Below the pieces are notes generated by a model, which saw only the letters and a program-made list of their open reading frames with translations, had not been told where the DNA came from and did no database searches. A stretch of DNA of 64,000 nucleotides from Methanomicrobiales archaeon HGW-Methanomicrobiales-3 (lineage in GTDB: Archaea; Halobacteriota; Methanomicrobia; Methanomicrobiales; Methanospirillaceae): contig PGYK01000004.1 of the NCBI GenBank assembly GCA_002839605.1, positions 62,001 through 126,000 of the forward strand. Direction: 5' to 3'. Below, in pieces: positions 34,438-43,124 of this stretch. The translations under genes and the position numbers were made by a program. Every line of letters starts with the position of its first letter. Position 1 is the stretch's first letter.

Positions 34438-35412
34438 ATGGAGGAGAATAACACCATCTGGATCGAGAAATACCGGCCGGCCCGGCTCGCCGATATCGTT
34501 GGACAGGACGAGATCGTTGAACGACTGGCATCGTATGTGAAGACCAAAAACCTCCCCCACCTTCTCTTTACCGGCAGTGCCGGTGTCGGAAAGACCACCG
34601 CCGCTGTGACGCTGGCAAAAGAATTTTTCCAGGACAACTGGCAGCGGAACTTTCGGGAGATGAACGCCTCTGACGAGCGGGGGATCGATGTCGTGCGCAA
34701 CCAGATCAAGGAGTTTGCCCGGACCATGCCGGACGGCGATGCCACGTTCAAGATCCTCTTCCTTGACGAGGCCGATGCCCTGACCACCGATGCGCAGGCA
34801 GCGCTCAGGAGGACCATGGAGACCTATGCCAAGACCTGCCGGTTCATCCTCTCCTGCAACTACTCCTCGAAGATCATCGACCCAATCCAGAGCCGGTGTG
34901 CCATCTACCGGTTCCGGCCGCTTGGCGGGGATGCGGTCAAAGAAGAGATCGGGCGCATCGCTTCCCGCGAAGGGCTCACCATTTCGGCTGGTGCCATGGA
35001 CGCCATCGTCTACATCGCGCAGGGCGACATGAGAAAAGCCATCAACGCGGTTCAGGGAGCAGCCATCATCAGCCCGACCATTGACGAGAAGAGCATCTAT
35101 GCCATCACGTCTACTGCCCGGCCGGACGAGATCGCCGAGCTCCTGACCCTTTCATTAAAAGGGGATTTTGAACCGGCCGAGTCCCTGCTTGCCCAGCTCC
35201 TCCACGAGCGGGGGATCGCCCCGAACGAACTGATCAACCAGTGCTACCGGGCGCTCGTGAAGATGGACCTGTCACGGGGGCTCAAGGTGCAGTTGATCGA
35301 CCATCTCGGTGAAGCGGACTTCCGGCTCTCTGAGGGGGCCAACAGTGACATCCAGATGGAGGCGCTCATTGCACGCTTCGTTCTCTCCTCAGAAAAACAG
35401 CGGCAGGGTTAG
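34438..35412 (+). CDS. rfcS: Replication factor C small subunit
   Basis: The 324-residue clamp-loader ATPase starts [20 protein letters not shown]. It has the Walker A motif [12 protein letters not shown], the RFC-type Walker B LDEADALT, sensor 1 [11 protein letters not shown] and the arginine-finger SRC motif [10 protein letters not shown]. With the large subunit it loads PCNA at primer ends. No intein is present. A GAGGAG ribosome site lies about ten bases upstream. The MCM gene follows after three bases, so the two replication genes are co-transcribed. A diverged paralogue lies at 45792-46790. Confidence 0.95.
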   Translation: MEENNTIWIEKYRPARLADIVGQDEIVERLASYVKTKNLPHLLFTGSAGVGKTTAAVTLAKEFFQDNWQRNFREMNASDERGIDVVRNQIKEFARTMPDGDATFKILFLDEADALTTDAQAALRRTMETYAKTCRFILSCNYSSKIIDPIQSRCAIYRFRPLGGDAVKEEIGRIASREGLTISAGAMDAIVYIAQGDMRKAINAVQGAAIISPTIDEKSIYAITSTARPDEIAELLTLSLKGDFEPAESLLAQLLHERGIAPNELINQCYRALVKMDLSRGLKVQLIDHLGEADFRLSEGANSDIQMEALIARFVLSSEKQRQG

Positions 35413-35415
35413 GGC

Positions 35416-37527
35416 ATGGACACAACGCCGGGTCTCATTGAAAATGACAAGACCGCTGACTGGAGCCGGCTCTTAAAGACCCGGTATAAAAAAGATCTCG
35501 GCGAACTCTCACGGGAGTACCCGCACAAGCGATCCCTCTCGATCGATTACCGCGATATCGAGCGGTTCGGTAAAGCGGGTATCGCACTTGCTGACGAACT
35601 CCTTGAAAACCCCGGAAAGGTCATCGAGGATGTGCTGGATGCGATCAAGACCGCCCAGCTGATCCGGACCAAGGATGGCAAGGAACCAAAAGGGATCAAT
35701 ATCCGGTTTACGAACCTGCCCAAGAAGACCCAGATCCGCGCCATCCGGTCTGACGACATCAACACGTTTGTATCAGTCGAAGGGATCCTCCGGAAGACCA
35801 CGGAAGTCCGGCCCCGCATTGTCGAGGCAGTCTTCCGGTGCCCGGCCGGCCACTTCACCCACAAGATCCAGAAGTACGGCAAGTTCATCGACCCTGACGG
35901 GTGTGCCACGGATGGCTGCACGTTCAAGAAACTGGATCTCGTCCCCGCCCGCTCGCGGTTCATCGATTCCCAGAAACTCCGGGTCCAGGAATCCCCCGAG
36001 GGGCTCCGGGGCGGCGAGCAGCCCCAGACCCTTGATATCGATGTGACCGATGACCTCTGCGGGAAGATCTCGCCGGGCGACCGGGTCATCATCAACGGTA
36101 TCCTCCGGTCCATGCAGCGGGTGATCAAGGGGGAGAAGAGCACGGTCTTTGACATCTTCCTCGAGTGCAACTCCATTGAGGTTGCAGAAAAGGAGTTCGA
36201 GGAAGTGGAGATCGATGAGAAGGATGAGGACGAGATCCTGCGCCTGAGCAAAGACCCGATGATCTACCGGATGATCACCCACTCGATCGCCCCCACCATC
36301 TATGGCAGCGAGGACGTGAAGCAGGCAATCGCCCTCCAGCTCTTCGGGGGCATGTCCAAGGACATGCCGGACGGGAGCCGTCTCCGGGGCGATATCCATG
36401 TCCTTCTCATCGGTGACCCGGGTATTGCAAAAAGCCAGCTGCTCCGGTACGTGGTCAAGCTCTCGCCCCGCGCAATCTATACGAGCGGGCAGTCTTCGAC
36501 CGCTGCCGGTCTGACGGCAACCGCAGTGAAAGACGAGTTCGGGGAAGGGCGCTGGACGCTTGAAGCCGGTGCGCTCGTGCTTGCCGACATGGGTGTCGCG
36601 GCAGTCGACGAGATGGACAAGATGGAAAAAGGCGACCGTTCGGCCCTGCACGAGGCTATGGAGCAGCAGTCCATCAGCGTTGCCAAGGCCGGCATCACCG
36701 CAACGCTGAAATCGCGGTGCGCACTCCTCGGTGCGGCAAACCCGAAGTACGGGCGGTTCGATATGTTCGGCGACCTCTCGGACCAGATCAACATGCCCCC
36801 GAGTCTTCTCTCCCGGTTCGACCTCATCTTCATCATGACCGACCAGCCGGAGCAGAAGCGGGACCTTGCTATCGCCGAGCATATCCTTAAAGCCCACATC
36901 ACCGGGGAACTCATCGCCCAGCATAAGAAGACCCCCATTCCCGGCGTTACGGACGAGTACATTGCCCAGCAGCTCAAACCCGTTATGCCGGATATCGACC
37001 CGGCGCTCTTCCGGAAGTACGTGGCCTATGCCAAGCGCAACTGCTTCCCGATGGTCTCTGACGAGGCAAAGGAGGCGCTGGTCTCGTATTACCTCAAGCT
37101 CCGGGGCATAGCCGAGCCTAACAAGCCAGTACCCGTTACAGCACGGCAGCTCGAAGCACTCGTCCGTCTCGCGGAGGCGAGCGCCCGGATCCGGTTGTCG
37201 AGCACCATCGACACGAGCGATGCGGAGCGGGTTATCCATATCGTGGATGCCTGCCTGCGCCAGATCGCCTACGATGCCAAGACCGGCACCTTCGATATCG
37301 ACAAGGTGGTGACCGGTATCTCCAAGGAGAAACGGGATATTGTCCGGGTCATCAAGGATGCCATCCGCGATATCGGCGGCGAAGGACGGCGGGCAGCCAT
37401 CGACCAGGTGATCGATTCCGTGAGCGGGAAGGGCTTCTCCCGCGAGAAGGTCAAAGAGGGTATCGACATGCTCCTCCGGCATGGCGAGGCAATGGAGCCG
37501 AAGTCCGGCATCATCCAGCTGATATGA
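35416..37527 (+). CDS. mcm: MCM replicative helicase
   Basis: The 703-residue product is the archaeal minichromosome maintenance helicase. The N-terminal domain holds a zinc site (FRCPAGHFTHK; DPDGCATDGC). The AAA+ core shows Walker A GDPGIAKSQLLRYV, Walker B ADMGVAAVDEMDKM, sensor 1 LLGAANPKYGRFD and the arginine finger LLSRFDLIFIM. A winged-helix C-terminus (REKVKEGIDMLLRHGEA) ends the protein. Length is normal and no intein is seen. It unwinds DNA ahead of the fork as a hexamer. It follows rfcS and precedes mptD in one plus-strand group. Confidence 0.96.
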   Translation: MDTTPGLIENDKTADWSRLLKTRYKKDLGELSREYPHKRSLSIDYRDIERFGKAGIALADELLENPGKVIEDVLDAIKTAQLIRTKDGKEPKGINIRFTNLPKKTQIRAIRSDDINTFVSVEGILRKTTEVRPRIVEAVFRCPAGHFTHKIQKYGKFIDPDGCATDGCTFKKLDLVPARSRFIDSQKLRVQESPEGLRGGEQPQTLDIDVTDDLCGKISPGDRVIINGILRSMQRVIKGEKSTVFDIFLECNSIEVAEKEFEEVEIDEKDEDEILRLSKDPMIYRMITHSIAPTIYGSEDVKQAIALQLFGGMSKDMPDGSRLRGDIHVLLIGDPGIAKSQLLRYVVKLSPRAIYTSGQSSTAAGLTATAVKDEFGEGRWTLEAGALVLADMGVAAVDEMDKMEKGDRSALHEAMEQQSISVAKAGITATLKSRCALLGAANPKYGRFDMFGDLSDQINMPPSLLSRFDLIFIMTDQPEQKRDLAIAEHILKAHITGELIAQHKKTPIPGVTDEYIAQQLKPVMPDIDPALFRKYVAYAKRNCFPMVSDEAKEALVSYYLKLRGIAEPNKPVPVTARQLEALVRLAEASARIRLSSTIDTSDAERVIHIVDACLRQIAYDAKTGTFDIDKVVTGISKEKRDIVRVIKDAIRDIGGEGRRAAIDQVIDSVSGKGFSREKVKEGIDMLLRHGEAMEPKSGIIQLI

Positions 37528-37536
37528 GGAATTTTT

Positions 37537-37890
37537 ATGGTCAGTGACAGGGAACAGGCAATCTTTGAAGCCGCAATCAAGCTCGGGGCGCTCTACCACC
37601 AGTGGGTGGGAACTCCGATCTCCCGCTCGTCGGCAGCAAGTGTTGAATCCGCAATCGAGAAAGCCGTCATCCTCCAGCCCTTTGTTGAGGAGATTACGGT
37701 CCGGCTGGACCGGAGCCGGATGACCGAGAACATCTACGGCTACAGCGAGCTCTCGGGCCTGATGTACGATGTCGAGATCGTCACCCGCGTAGGATTTGCC
37801 TACTGCCGGGCGCAGCTTGCCCCGCATGACGGGTACCCGCTGATGCGGATCGTGGAGTGCCATGAAATTCCCGCAGGTTCCGATAACTGA
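37537..37890 (+). CDS. mptD: Archaeal dihydroneopterin aldolase MptD
   Basis: The 117-residue protein matches the MptD family, which converts 7,8-dihydroneopterin to 6-hydroxymethyl-dihydropterin in methanopterin synthesis. The marker segment is AAIKLGALYHQWVGTPISRS. Further conserved parts are EKAVILQPFVEEITVRLDR and GFAYCRAQLAP. It lies nine bases after mcm. The next gene starts 28 bases before its end. The link to methanopterin, the methanogen C1 carrier, fits the organism. The call is from remembered family features rather than a search. Confidence 0.8.
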   Translation: MVSDREQAIFEAAIKLGALYHQWVGTPISRSSAASVESAIEKAVILQPFVEEITVRLDRSRMTENIYGYSELSGLMYDVEIVTRVGFAYCRAQLAPHDGYPLMRIVECHEIPAGSDN

Positions 37891-38692
37891 CGACCATATT
37901 CACATTGACCCGGTCAACGGGCGGGGGATTGAAGCGGCAAAGGACTTTTTCCGGGCCGGGGGAACCCATATGTTCCTCGTCTCCAAACCCTCGTGGTCGC
38001 TTGGAGTCCATCCGGTCAGCGGAGTGGATTATGCCCGGGTCTTTGATGAGACGATACGGGTCGCGGAACTGGTAGCAGAGACCGGTGTTGTCGTGTTTCC
38101 CGTGCTCGGCGTTCACCCGGCCGAAATCGGGCGCCTTACCGAACGCATGTCCCTCCGGGAAGCAGCCGATCTCATGAAGGCCGGCCTTGACCGTGCAGCA
38201 CAGTACGTGCGTGAGGGAAAGGCGGTTGCGCTCAAGAGCGGCCGGCCTCACTACCCGGTCGATGATGAGGTCATGGCGCTTTCCAATGAGGTGCTCGCCC
38301 ATGCTCTTTTCCTTGCTGCCGACTGCTCCTGCGCGCTCCAGATCCATGCTGAGAGCGGACCATGCACCGATCTTGTCGGAATGGCCCGAACTGCCGGTGT
38401 GCCGGTGGAGCGCGTGGTCAAGCATTATGCAACACCGGATACCCCGCTGCACCCGTCATTCATTGCAAAATTCGACGGGATTTTAGAGATTGTCCGGAGC
38501 GGCCGGGCATTCACGATGGAGAGCGATTACATGGACGAGAACTCCCGGCCGGGCGCTGTGATCGGGCCAAAGTCCGTGCCCCGGTACACGAGAAAAATGT
38601 GGGAAGAGGGGATCATCACGGAAGACGACTGCTTCCGGATCCATGCGGAGACCGTGCAACGGGTTTATGGCGTTGAGATCCGCCTTCCCTGA
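37862..38692 (+). CDS. TatD-related metal-dependent hydrolase (TIM barrel, COG1099 type)
   Basis: The 276-residue protein begins with the metal motif DDHIHIDP and has FPVLGVHPAEIG, LQIHAESGP, VVKHYATPDT and TMESDYMDEN at barrel strand ends. This is the amidohydrolase/TatD pattern of His and Asp ligands. Archaeal members of COG1099 are conserved but uncharacterised; nuclease or hydrolase activity is presumed. The start overlaps mptD by 29 bases, which suggests coupled expression. The substrate is unknown. Confidence 0.8.
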   Translation: MKFPQVPITDDHIHIDPVNGRGIEAAKDFFRAGGTHMFLVSKPSWSLGVHPVSGVDYARVFDETIRVAELVAETGVVVFPVLGVHPAEIGRLTERMSLREAADLMKAGLDRAAQYVREGKAVALKSGRPHYPVDDEVMALSNEVLAHALFLAADCSCALQIHAESGPCTDLVGMARTAGVPVERVVKHYATPDTPLHPSFIAKFDGILEIVRSGRAFTMESDYMDENSRPGAVIGPKSVPRYTRKMWEEGIITEDDCFRIHAETVQRVYGVEIRLP

Positions 38693-38740
38693 TCTCCGTT
38701 CGGCTTACCTTTTTCCTCTCACCCGCCAATAGAGTACCCG

Positions 38741-39034
38741 ATGTTCATGAAAATCCACCGCTCACCGGAAGTGGGCGAGATCGTTGCGGTCTGCGATCGC
38801 GAACTGATCAACACGACCCTCACCAGTGAGAAGATGAAGGTGATCATCTCCCCATCCTTTTACGGCACCAGCCCGGCAACGGAGGATGAGGTCCGGGACG
38901 CCTTGCAGCAGGCGGGAAGTATCAATCTTATCGGGGAGCGGGCTGTGAGTGTCGCCATCGGGATGGGTCTTGTCACCCGCCCCGGCTGCATCATGATCGG
39001 CACGGTCCCCCACGCACAGGTCTACATGCTATGA
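38741..39034 (+). CDS. DUF424 family protein
   Basis: The 97-residue product shows the DUF424 pattern: MKIHRSPEVGEIVAVCDREL near the start, FYGTSPATEDEV, and INLIGERAVSVAIGMGLV near the end. DUF424 is a small archaeal family, usually placed beside translation genes such as aIF2-beta or NMD3. Here nmd3 starts four bases before its stop. A role in translation or ribosome biogenesis is inferred from this placement only. ATG at 38741 or 38747 could be the start. Confidence 0.85.
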   Translation: MFMKIHRSPEVGEIVAVCDRELINTTLTSEKMKVIISPSFYGTSPATEDEVRDALQQAGSINLIGERAVSVAIGMGLVTRPGCIMIGTVPHAQVYML

Positions 39035-40071
39035 GTATTAAGGATAATTTCTGCCCGAAATGCGGCAAACCAACCGAACAACCCGGGCTCTGTACGGAGT
39101 GCCGGATCGGCAGCGAGCCGTGGTTTACCTGCGATAACCGGGTTACGCACACCGAATGCCCCAGCTGCGGGGCAATGAAGCAGGTGAACACGTGGACGGA
39201 TACCGAACGGACACGGGCGGACATAGGACCTGACCTTGCCCGGACTGCGGTCCATTTCCACGAACAGGCAAAGAAGCCGTCCATTGAAGTCGTGGTCGAA
39301 GACCTGACGGTCAACCGTTCGCGGGCATACTTAACGATACGGGCACTCCTGTACAAAAAACCGGTTGAAGACAAATGCACCGTTGAGATCGTCTGGCACA
39401 AAGAACAGTGCGACCGCTGCAACCGGATCAGCGGGAGTTACTATGAGGGGATCGTGCAGGTCCGGGCCGAAGGCCGGGTTGCAAGCAGTTACGAGACGCA
39501 GGTAGCTGCCTCGATCGCGCAGGAGGCCGAAGACTCCCTCCAGGCCGGCGGCGAACGCCTCTCGTTTATCTCAGACATGACCCCGAACAAAGACGGGATC
39601 GACATTACCATCGGGACCCAGCACATCGGCCAGCTCATCTCGCAGCGCATCGTTGCGCAGCTGGGCGGCAGGTACACCACCCACCCCAAACTCGTCGGGG
39701 AGAAGAACGGCCGGCAGCTCTACCGGATCACCTACTCGGTCCGGCTCCCCCGGTTCCAGAAATACGATATCGTGAAGGCCGGGGGCCGGTACCTCCAGGT
39801 CGACCGCGTGGAATCCCGGTATGTCCGCGCCATGGATCTCAGTGACGGGTCACCAAAGTCTGTTCGTGATGATGACGTGGAACGGATCGTCGGCAATGCC
39901 CGGAGCCCGGAATCCGCGCTCGTGGCCTATGCTGACAAAAAGACCATTGGCGTTCTGGATCCCCTCACCCAGAAGACAATCGAGTTCCGGGCCCTGCCAT
40001 GGATGGAAGTCCGGTCTGGGGATCATGTCGGCGTTCTTCGCGACGGGGACGAACTGATTATTGTCAGGTAG
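39031..40071 (+). CDS. NMD3 family ribosome-export-type protein
   Basis: The 346-residue product begins with the paired zinc sites CPKCGKPTEQPGLCTECR and CPSCGAMK, as in archaeal NMD3 homologues. The middle domain includes KDGIDITIGTQHIGQLISQR and the SH3/OB-like C-terminal part follows (FQKYDIVKAGGRYLQVDRVE). In eukaryotes NMD3 binds the 60S subunit; the archaeal role is probably in large-subunit maturation or quality control. It overlaps the DUF424 gene by four bases and precedes the wyosine enzyme gene by three. Confidence 0.9.
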   Translation: MSIKDNFCPKCGKPTEQPGLCTECRIGSEPWFTCDNRVTHTECPSCGAMKQVNTWTDTERTRADIGPDLARTAVHFHEQAKKPSIEVVVEDLTVNRSRAYLTIRALLYKKPVEDKCTVEIVWHKEQCDRCNRISGSYYEGIVQVRAEGRVASSYETQVAASIAQEAEDSLQAGGERLSFISDMTPNKDGIDITIGTQHIGQLISQRIVAQLGGRYTTHPKLVGEKNGRQLYRITYSVRLPRFQKYDIVKAGGRYLQVDRVESRYVRAMDLSDGSPKSVRDDDVERIVGNARSPESALVAYADKKTIGVLDPLTQKTIEFRALPWMEVRSGDHVGVLRDGDELIIVR

Positions 40072-40074
40072 ACG

Positions 40075-40953
40075 ATGCGTGTCCGGGGTGTTCCAAAGGA
40101 AAAACTCAGCGGGATCTCAGGCGAGGACTGGGTAGACCGGACACGAAGACCGTATGTCGTGGGCGATACCGCGTGGGTACCGGTCATTTTTGGCAAACCG
40201 TTTGACCGGGAACTGTTTGCGCAACCAGCCTACACCGGCCGTGGGTTCTACCTGATTGGGGATATTGCGGTTGTCCATGGCACGCGGCCCACGGACGAGG
40301 ATATCCTCCGGATTGTACGTCTCAAAAATCCCCGGGGCGTCATCTGGCGCGAAGCGCTCGATGACATCACGCGGACACCCCGGACCGAAGTTGTCTGGGG
40401 GGAATGCGGCGAAACCCGTCACCGGGAGAGCGGGTATACGTATATCCTCGACCCGTCAAAGGTGATGTTCTCGCAGGGGAACCGGAGTGAGAAGAGCCGG
40501 ATCGCGCAGCAGATCCGAAAAGGGGGCAGACCGGAACGGGTTGCCGACATGTTCGCCGGTATCGGGTATTTCACCATCCCGATGGCAGGTGCCGGGGCAG
40601 TGGTCCATGTCATGGAGATCAACCCGGTTGCCTGCGGGTACCTCCAGCGCAATGTTGCATTGAACCATCTTTTGAACCGTATCACGGTCTCGCAGGGCGA
40701 CTGCCGCGACCTGCTTGACGGGATCTATGACCGGATCGTGATGGGACACTTCGATGCAATCGATATGCTTCCTTCTGCTCTCCTTCATGTCCGGCCGGGT
40801 AGCATCCTCCATCTCCACGCTATTGAAATTCCAATAGACCGAGTACAGGCAACCGTTGAAGGCGCAGGTTTTTCTTGTGGCATTCAGGTACATAAGGTCA
40901 AGAAGTACCGCCCGCATGCCTGGCATGTGGTGCACGACATCACGATACTATGA
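40075..40953 (+). CDS. taw2: Taw2/Trm5-like tRNA wyosine-pathway enzyme
   Basis: The 292-residue class I SAM-dependent enzyme has DMFAGIGYFTIPMAG (motif I), EINPVACGYLQRNVALN (motif II) and a motif IV region VMGHFDAIDMLPSALLHVRP then LHLHAIE. The last follows Taw2/TYW2 (MG...LP.AL...H.H) better than Trm5. Taw2 transfers the aminocarboxypropyl group of SAM to 4-demethylwyosine at position 37 of tRNA-Phe. Trm5-type methylation is the alternative. It lies in the translation part of the cluster and its stop overlaps the CoaBC start by four bases. Confidence 0.8.
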   Translation: MRVRGVPKEKLSGISGEDWVDRTRRPYVVGDTAWVPVIFGKPFDRELFAQPAYTGRGFYLIGDIAVVHGTRPTDEDILRIVRLKNPRGVIWREALDDITRTPRTEVVWGECGETRHRESGYTYILDPSKVMFSQGNRSEKSRIAQQIRKGGRPERVADMFAGIGYFTIPMAGAGAVVHVMEINPVACGYLQRNVALNHLLNRITVSQGDCRDLLDGIYDRIVMGHFDAIDMLPSALLHVRPGSILHLHAIEIPIDRVQATVEGAGFSCGIQVHKVKKYRPHAWHVVHDITIL

Positions 40954-42125
40954 CACAGAAGACGCTTTCGGGAAAGCAGATCGTTATCGGGGTTACCGGG
41001 AGCATCGCCGCTGTCGAGCTCGTGAAGCTCATTCACGAACTCCGGCGCCGGGGTGCCGAAGTGCATTGTGTCATGAGCACCGCGGCTGCGGGTATCGTAA
41101 CTCCCGATGCGCTCGCGTACGCCAGCGGTCACGAGGTCATCACCCGGATCTCCGGCCTCGTTGAGCATGTCACATTCTGCGGGGACGAAGGCACCGCCGA
41201 TCTCCTTCTCATCGCCCCGTGCACGGCAAATTCCTTAAGCAAGATCGCGTGCGGGATCGATGACACCCCGGTCACCACATTTGCAACAACCGCCATTGGC
41301 AGTACCACCCCGGTCATTCTTGTTCCTGCCATGCACCACAGCATGTACCGGCACCCTGCCCTTCTGGAGAATATCCGGCGCCTGAAAAGCTGGGACATTG
41401 AGGTGATGGAACCCCGTATTGAAGAGGGCAAGGCCAAGATGCCCGTGCAGGAAGAGATCGTTCTCTGGTGCGAACGGGCAGTCCGTGACCGTCCGCTTGC
41501 GGGGAAGCGGGTGCTCATTACGAGCGGTGCCTGTCAGGAAGCAGTGGATGATGTCAGGATCCTCACCACCCGGTCGAGCGGGCAGATGGGCCGGGCGCTG
41601 GCCCTTGAAGCCTTCCGTCTCGGGGCTGACGTGACCGTTGTTCACCGCGATACCTTCCCCTGCGTGACAAACATTACGGTAAATTCCGCTGCGGAGATGC
41701 GCGATTCCGTGATGGGTTTTCTCAAAGAACAGGGAGGAACGGACATCTACATCAGCGCTGCTGCGATCTCGGACTTTGCACCGGCACCATTACCGGGAAA
41801 GATCCCGAGCGGGAACCCTGCAACCATCGCTCTTGAGCCACTCCCAAAACTCATTTCTGAAGTTGTACAACAGTTTCACCCGTTCACCATCGCATTCAAG
41901 ATCGACCGGTCGCCGGAAACGGGCGCCCGGGCCATGCTTACGCAGGGTATCTCTATGGTCCTCATGAACACCCCCAAAACCATGGGGAGCACGCACGGCG
42001 AATATATCCTGCTGGACGCAGCAGGAACAACAACCATCGCGGGCGAAAAAGACGAGATCGCCCGCGTCATTTTTGGGAGCCTTACCAAAAACCCGGTGGC
42101 AGATCAGTTACCGGAACGCGGCTGA
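40950..42125 (+). CDS. coaBC: Bifunctional phosphopantothenoylcysteine decarboxylase/ligase (CoaBC)
   Basis: The 391-residue product has the flavoprotein CoaC part (GVTGSIAAVELVKLIHELRR; CTANSLSKIACGIDDTP; PAMHHSMYRHPALLENI) and the C-terminal CoaB ligase (VLITSGACQEAVDDVRILTT, RSSGQMGRALALEAFRLGAD; AAAISDFAP; AFKIDR). The enzyme joins cysteine to 4'-phosphopantothenate and decarboxylates the product in CoA synthesis. The pantoate kinase and phosphopantoate ligase genes lie 2 kb downstream, so most of the archaeal CoA route is here. It overlaps the preceding gene by four bases. Confidence 0.93.
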   Translation: MTQKTLSGKQIVIGVTGSIAAVELVKLIHELRRRGAEVHCVMSTAAAGIVTPDALAYASGHEVITRISGLVEHVTFCGDEGTADLLLIAPCTANSLSKIACGIDDTPVTTFATTAIGSTTPVILVPAMHHSMYRHPALLENIRRLKSWDIEVMEPRIEEGKAKMPVQEEIVLWCERAVRDRPLAGKRVLITSGACQEAVDDVRILTTRSSGQMGRALALEAFRLGADVTVVHRDTFPCVTNITVNSAAEMRDSVMGFLKEQGGTDIYISAAAISDFAPAPLPGKIPSGNPATIALEPLPKLISEVVQQFHPFTIAFKIDRSPETGARAMLTQGISMVLMNTPKTMGSTHGEYILLDAAGTTTIAGEKDEIARVIFGSLTKNPVADQLPERG

Positions 42126-42234
42126 GCCAATCTGCCCGATTTTTTTAATTTACCGGCAATTGCCCTATCCACGAAAGGGCTGACCCCGGAATAATAGGGG
42201 AACGTTTAAGTGATGTTTGTGTAAATACTGATCT

Positions 42235-42660
42235 ATGCCTTCCATGAAGAGAGCGGATCAAAAACCGGCACCAACCGGTTTCTCGTTCCAGATCCCGATA
42301 TTTTACAAGCTGATGGTCAGTATGCTCTTTGTTGCAACAATCCCCATGATTCTTCTTGGGATTGTCATCATGGGTGACAACAGCATCATCAGCAACATCG
42401 GACTTGCCAACAGCATCTTTATCATCACCCTCATCACCCTCTCGGTGGTTGTCATGTGGAGTTTCTTCCTTGCCAGCAGCATCACGAATCCGATCGTGAA
42501 GCTCTCCAAGATCGCGACGAGCATGAGTACCGGGGAACTCAAGAACCCGGAGATCGAACTGCTCAGTAACGATGAGATCGGGGAACTCCAGACCGCATTC
42601 AACCGCATGATCAATACCTATAAGATCCTGGACACTCTCGCAAAGGAAGATAACGAATAA
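42235..42660 (+). CDS. Membrane protein with HAMP domain only
   Basis: The 141-residue product has a short basic N-terminus and two hydrophobic segments (about 27-47 and 56-80). The second leads into a HAMP domain, SSITNPIVKLSKIATSMSTG followed by LSNDEIGELQTAFNRMINT. No kinase, methyl-accepting or other output domain follows, and no real extracellular sensor is present between the helices. TTTAAG about 28 bases upstream suggests a short-leader transcript. The two roadblock-domain genes follow after 116 bases, so it may be a membrane relay for them. Function unknown. Confidence 0.8.
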   Translation: MPSMKRADQKPAPTGFSFQIPIFYKLMVSMLFVATIPMILLGIVIMGDNSIISNIGLANSIFIITLITLSVVVMWSFFLASSITNPIVKLSKIATSMSTGELKNPEIELLSNDEIGELQTAFNRMINTYKILDTLAKEDNE

Positions 42661-42776
42661 GAAACTCCAGGCGACCGGGGCCTGACAGACCCGGTCGGGT
42701 CCGGCAGCGGGATGGATTTTTTTCCTTCCCGCACCCACCGGGCATCACGGATACACCAGATCCGGAGATTACACGA

Positions 42777-43124
42777 ATGCTCAAAGAAACCCTGAACAGA
42801 TTCCTCATCATCAATGGCGTGCAGGCGGCACTGGTAGTTCAGGAGAACGGCGAGATCATCGAGAGCATGAAATCGGGAATTGCACTTGATAACGATCTCC
42901 AGAATGTTATTGCAACGATCATGCTCGACTCGCAGGTGACCGCGAAACATTTCGGCGATGCCCTGCTCTCCATGGTCTTTGTGGAATACACGGATTACTT
43001 TCTCATTCTCGGGCCTCTCATGGAGGAGTTTTTCTTAGTCATCATCGCCAAGAACACTGCTAATATCGGCCAGATAACCTACGAGATGAAGAAGAACCAG
43101 GACAGTATTGTGGCACAGTTATGA
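42777..43124 (+). CDS. Roadblock/LC7-like protein
   Basis: The 115-residue product has the alternating strands of the roadblock/longin-type fold: FLIINGVQAALVVQENGEII, then TIMLDSQVTAKHFGDA, MVFVEYTDYFLILGPLMEE and FFLVIIAKNTANIGQI. Roadblock proteins dimerise and regulate small GTPases or act as scaffolds, as MglB does for MglA. No GTPase gene is adjacent. The stop overlaps the next gene by four bases, and that gene has a C-terminal domain of the same type. A heterodimer is likely. Confidence 0.75.
   Translation: MLKETLNRFLIINGVQAALVVQENGEIIESMKSGIALDNDLQNVIATIMLDSQVTAKHFGDALLSMVFVEYTDYFLILGPLMEEFFLVIIAKNTANIGQITYEMKKNQDSIVAQL

Noticed and set aside
34438-37527. Inteins in rfcS and mcm
   Set aside because: Such inserts are common in archaeal homologues, but both proteins have normal length and unbroken Walker motifs here.
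35773-37863. A 696-codon open frame antisense to mcm
   Set aside because: High-GC codon use of mcm leaves the opposite frame open. The product is rich in His, Arg, Gly and Leu, has no recognisable domain, and the sense gene is certain.
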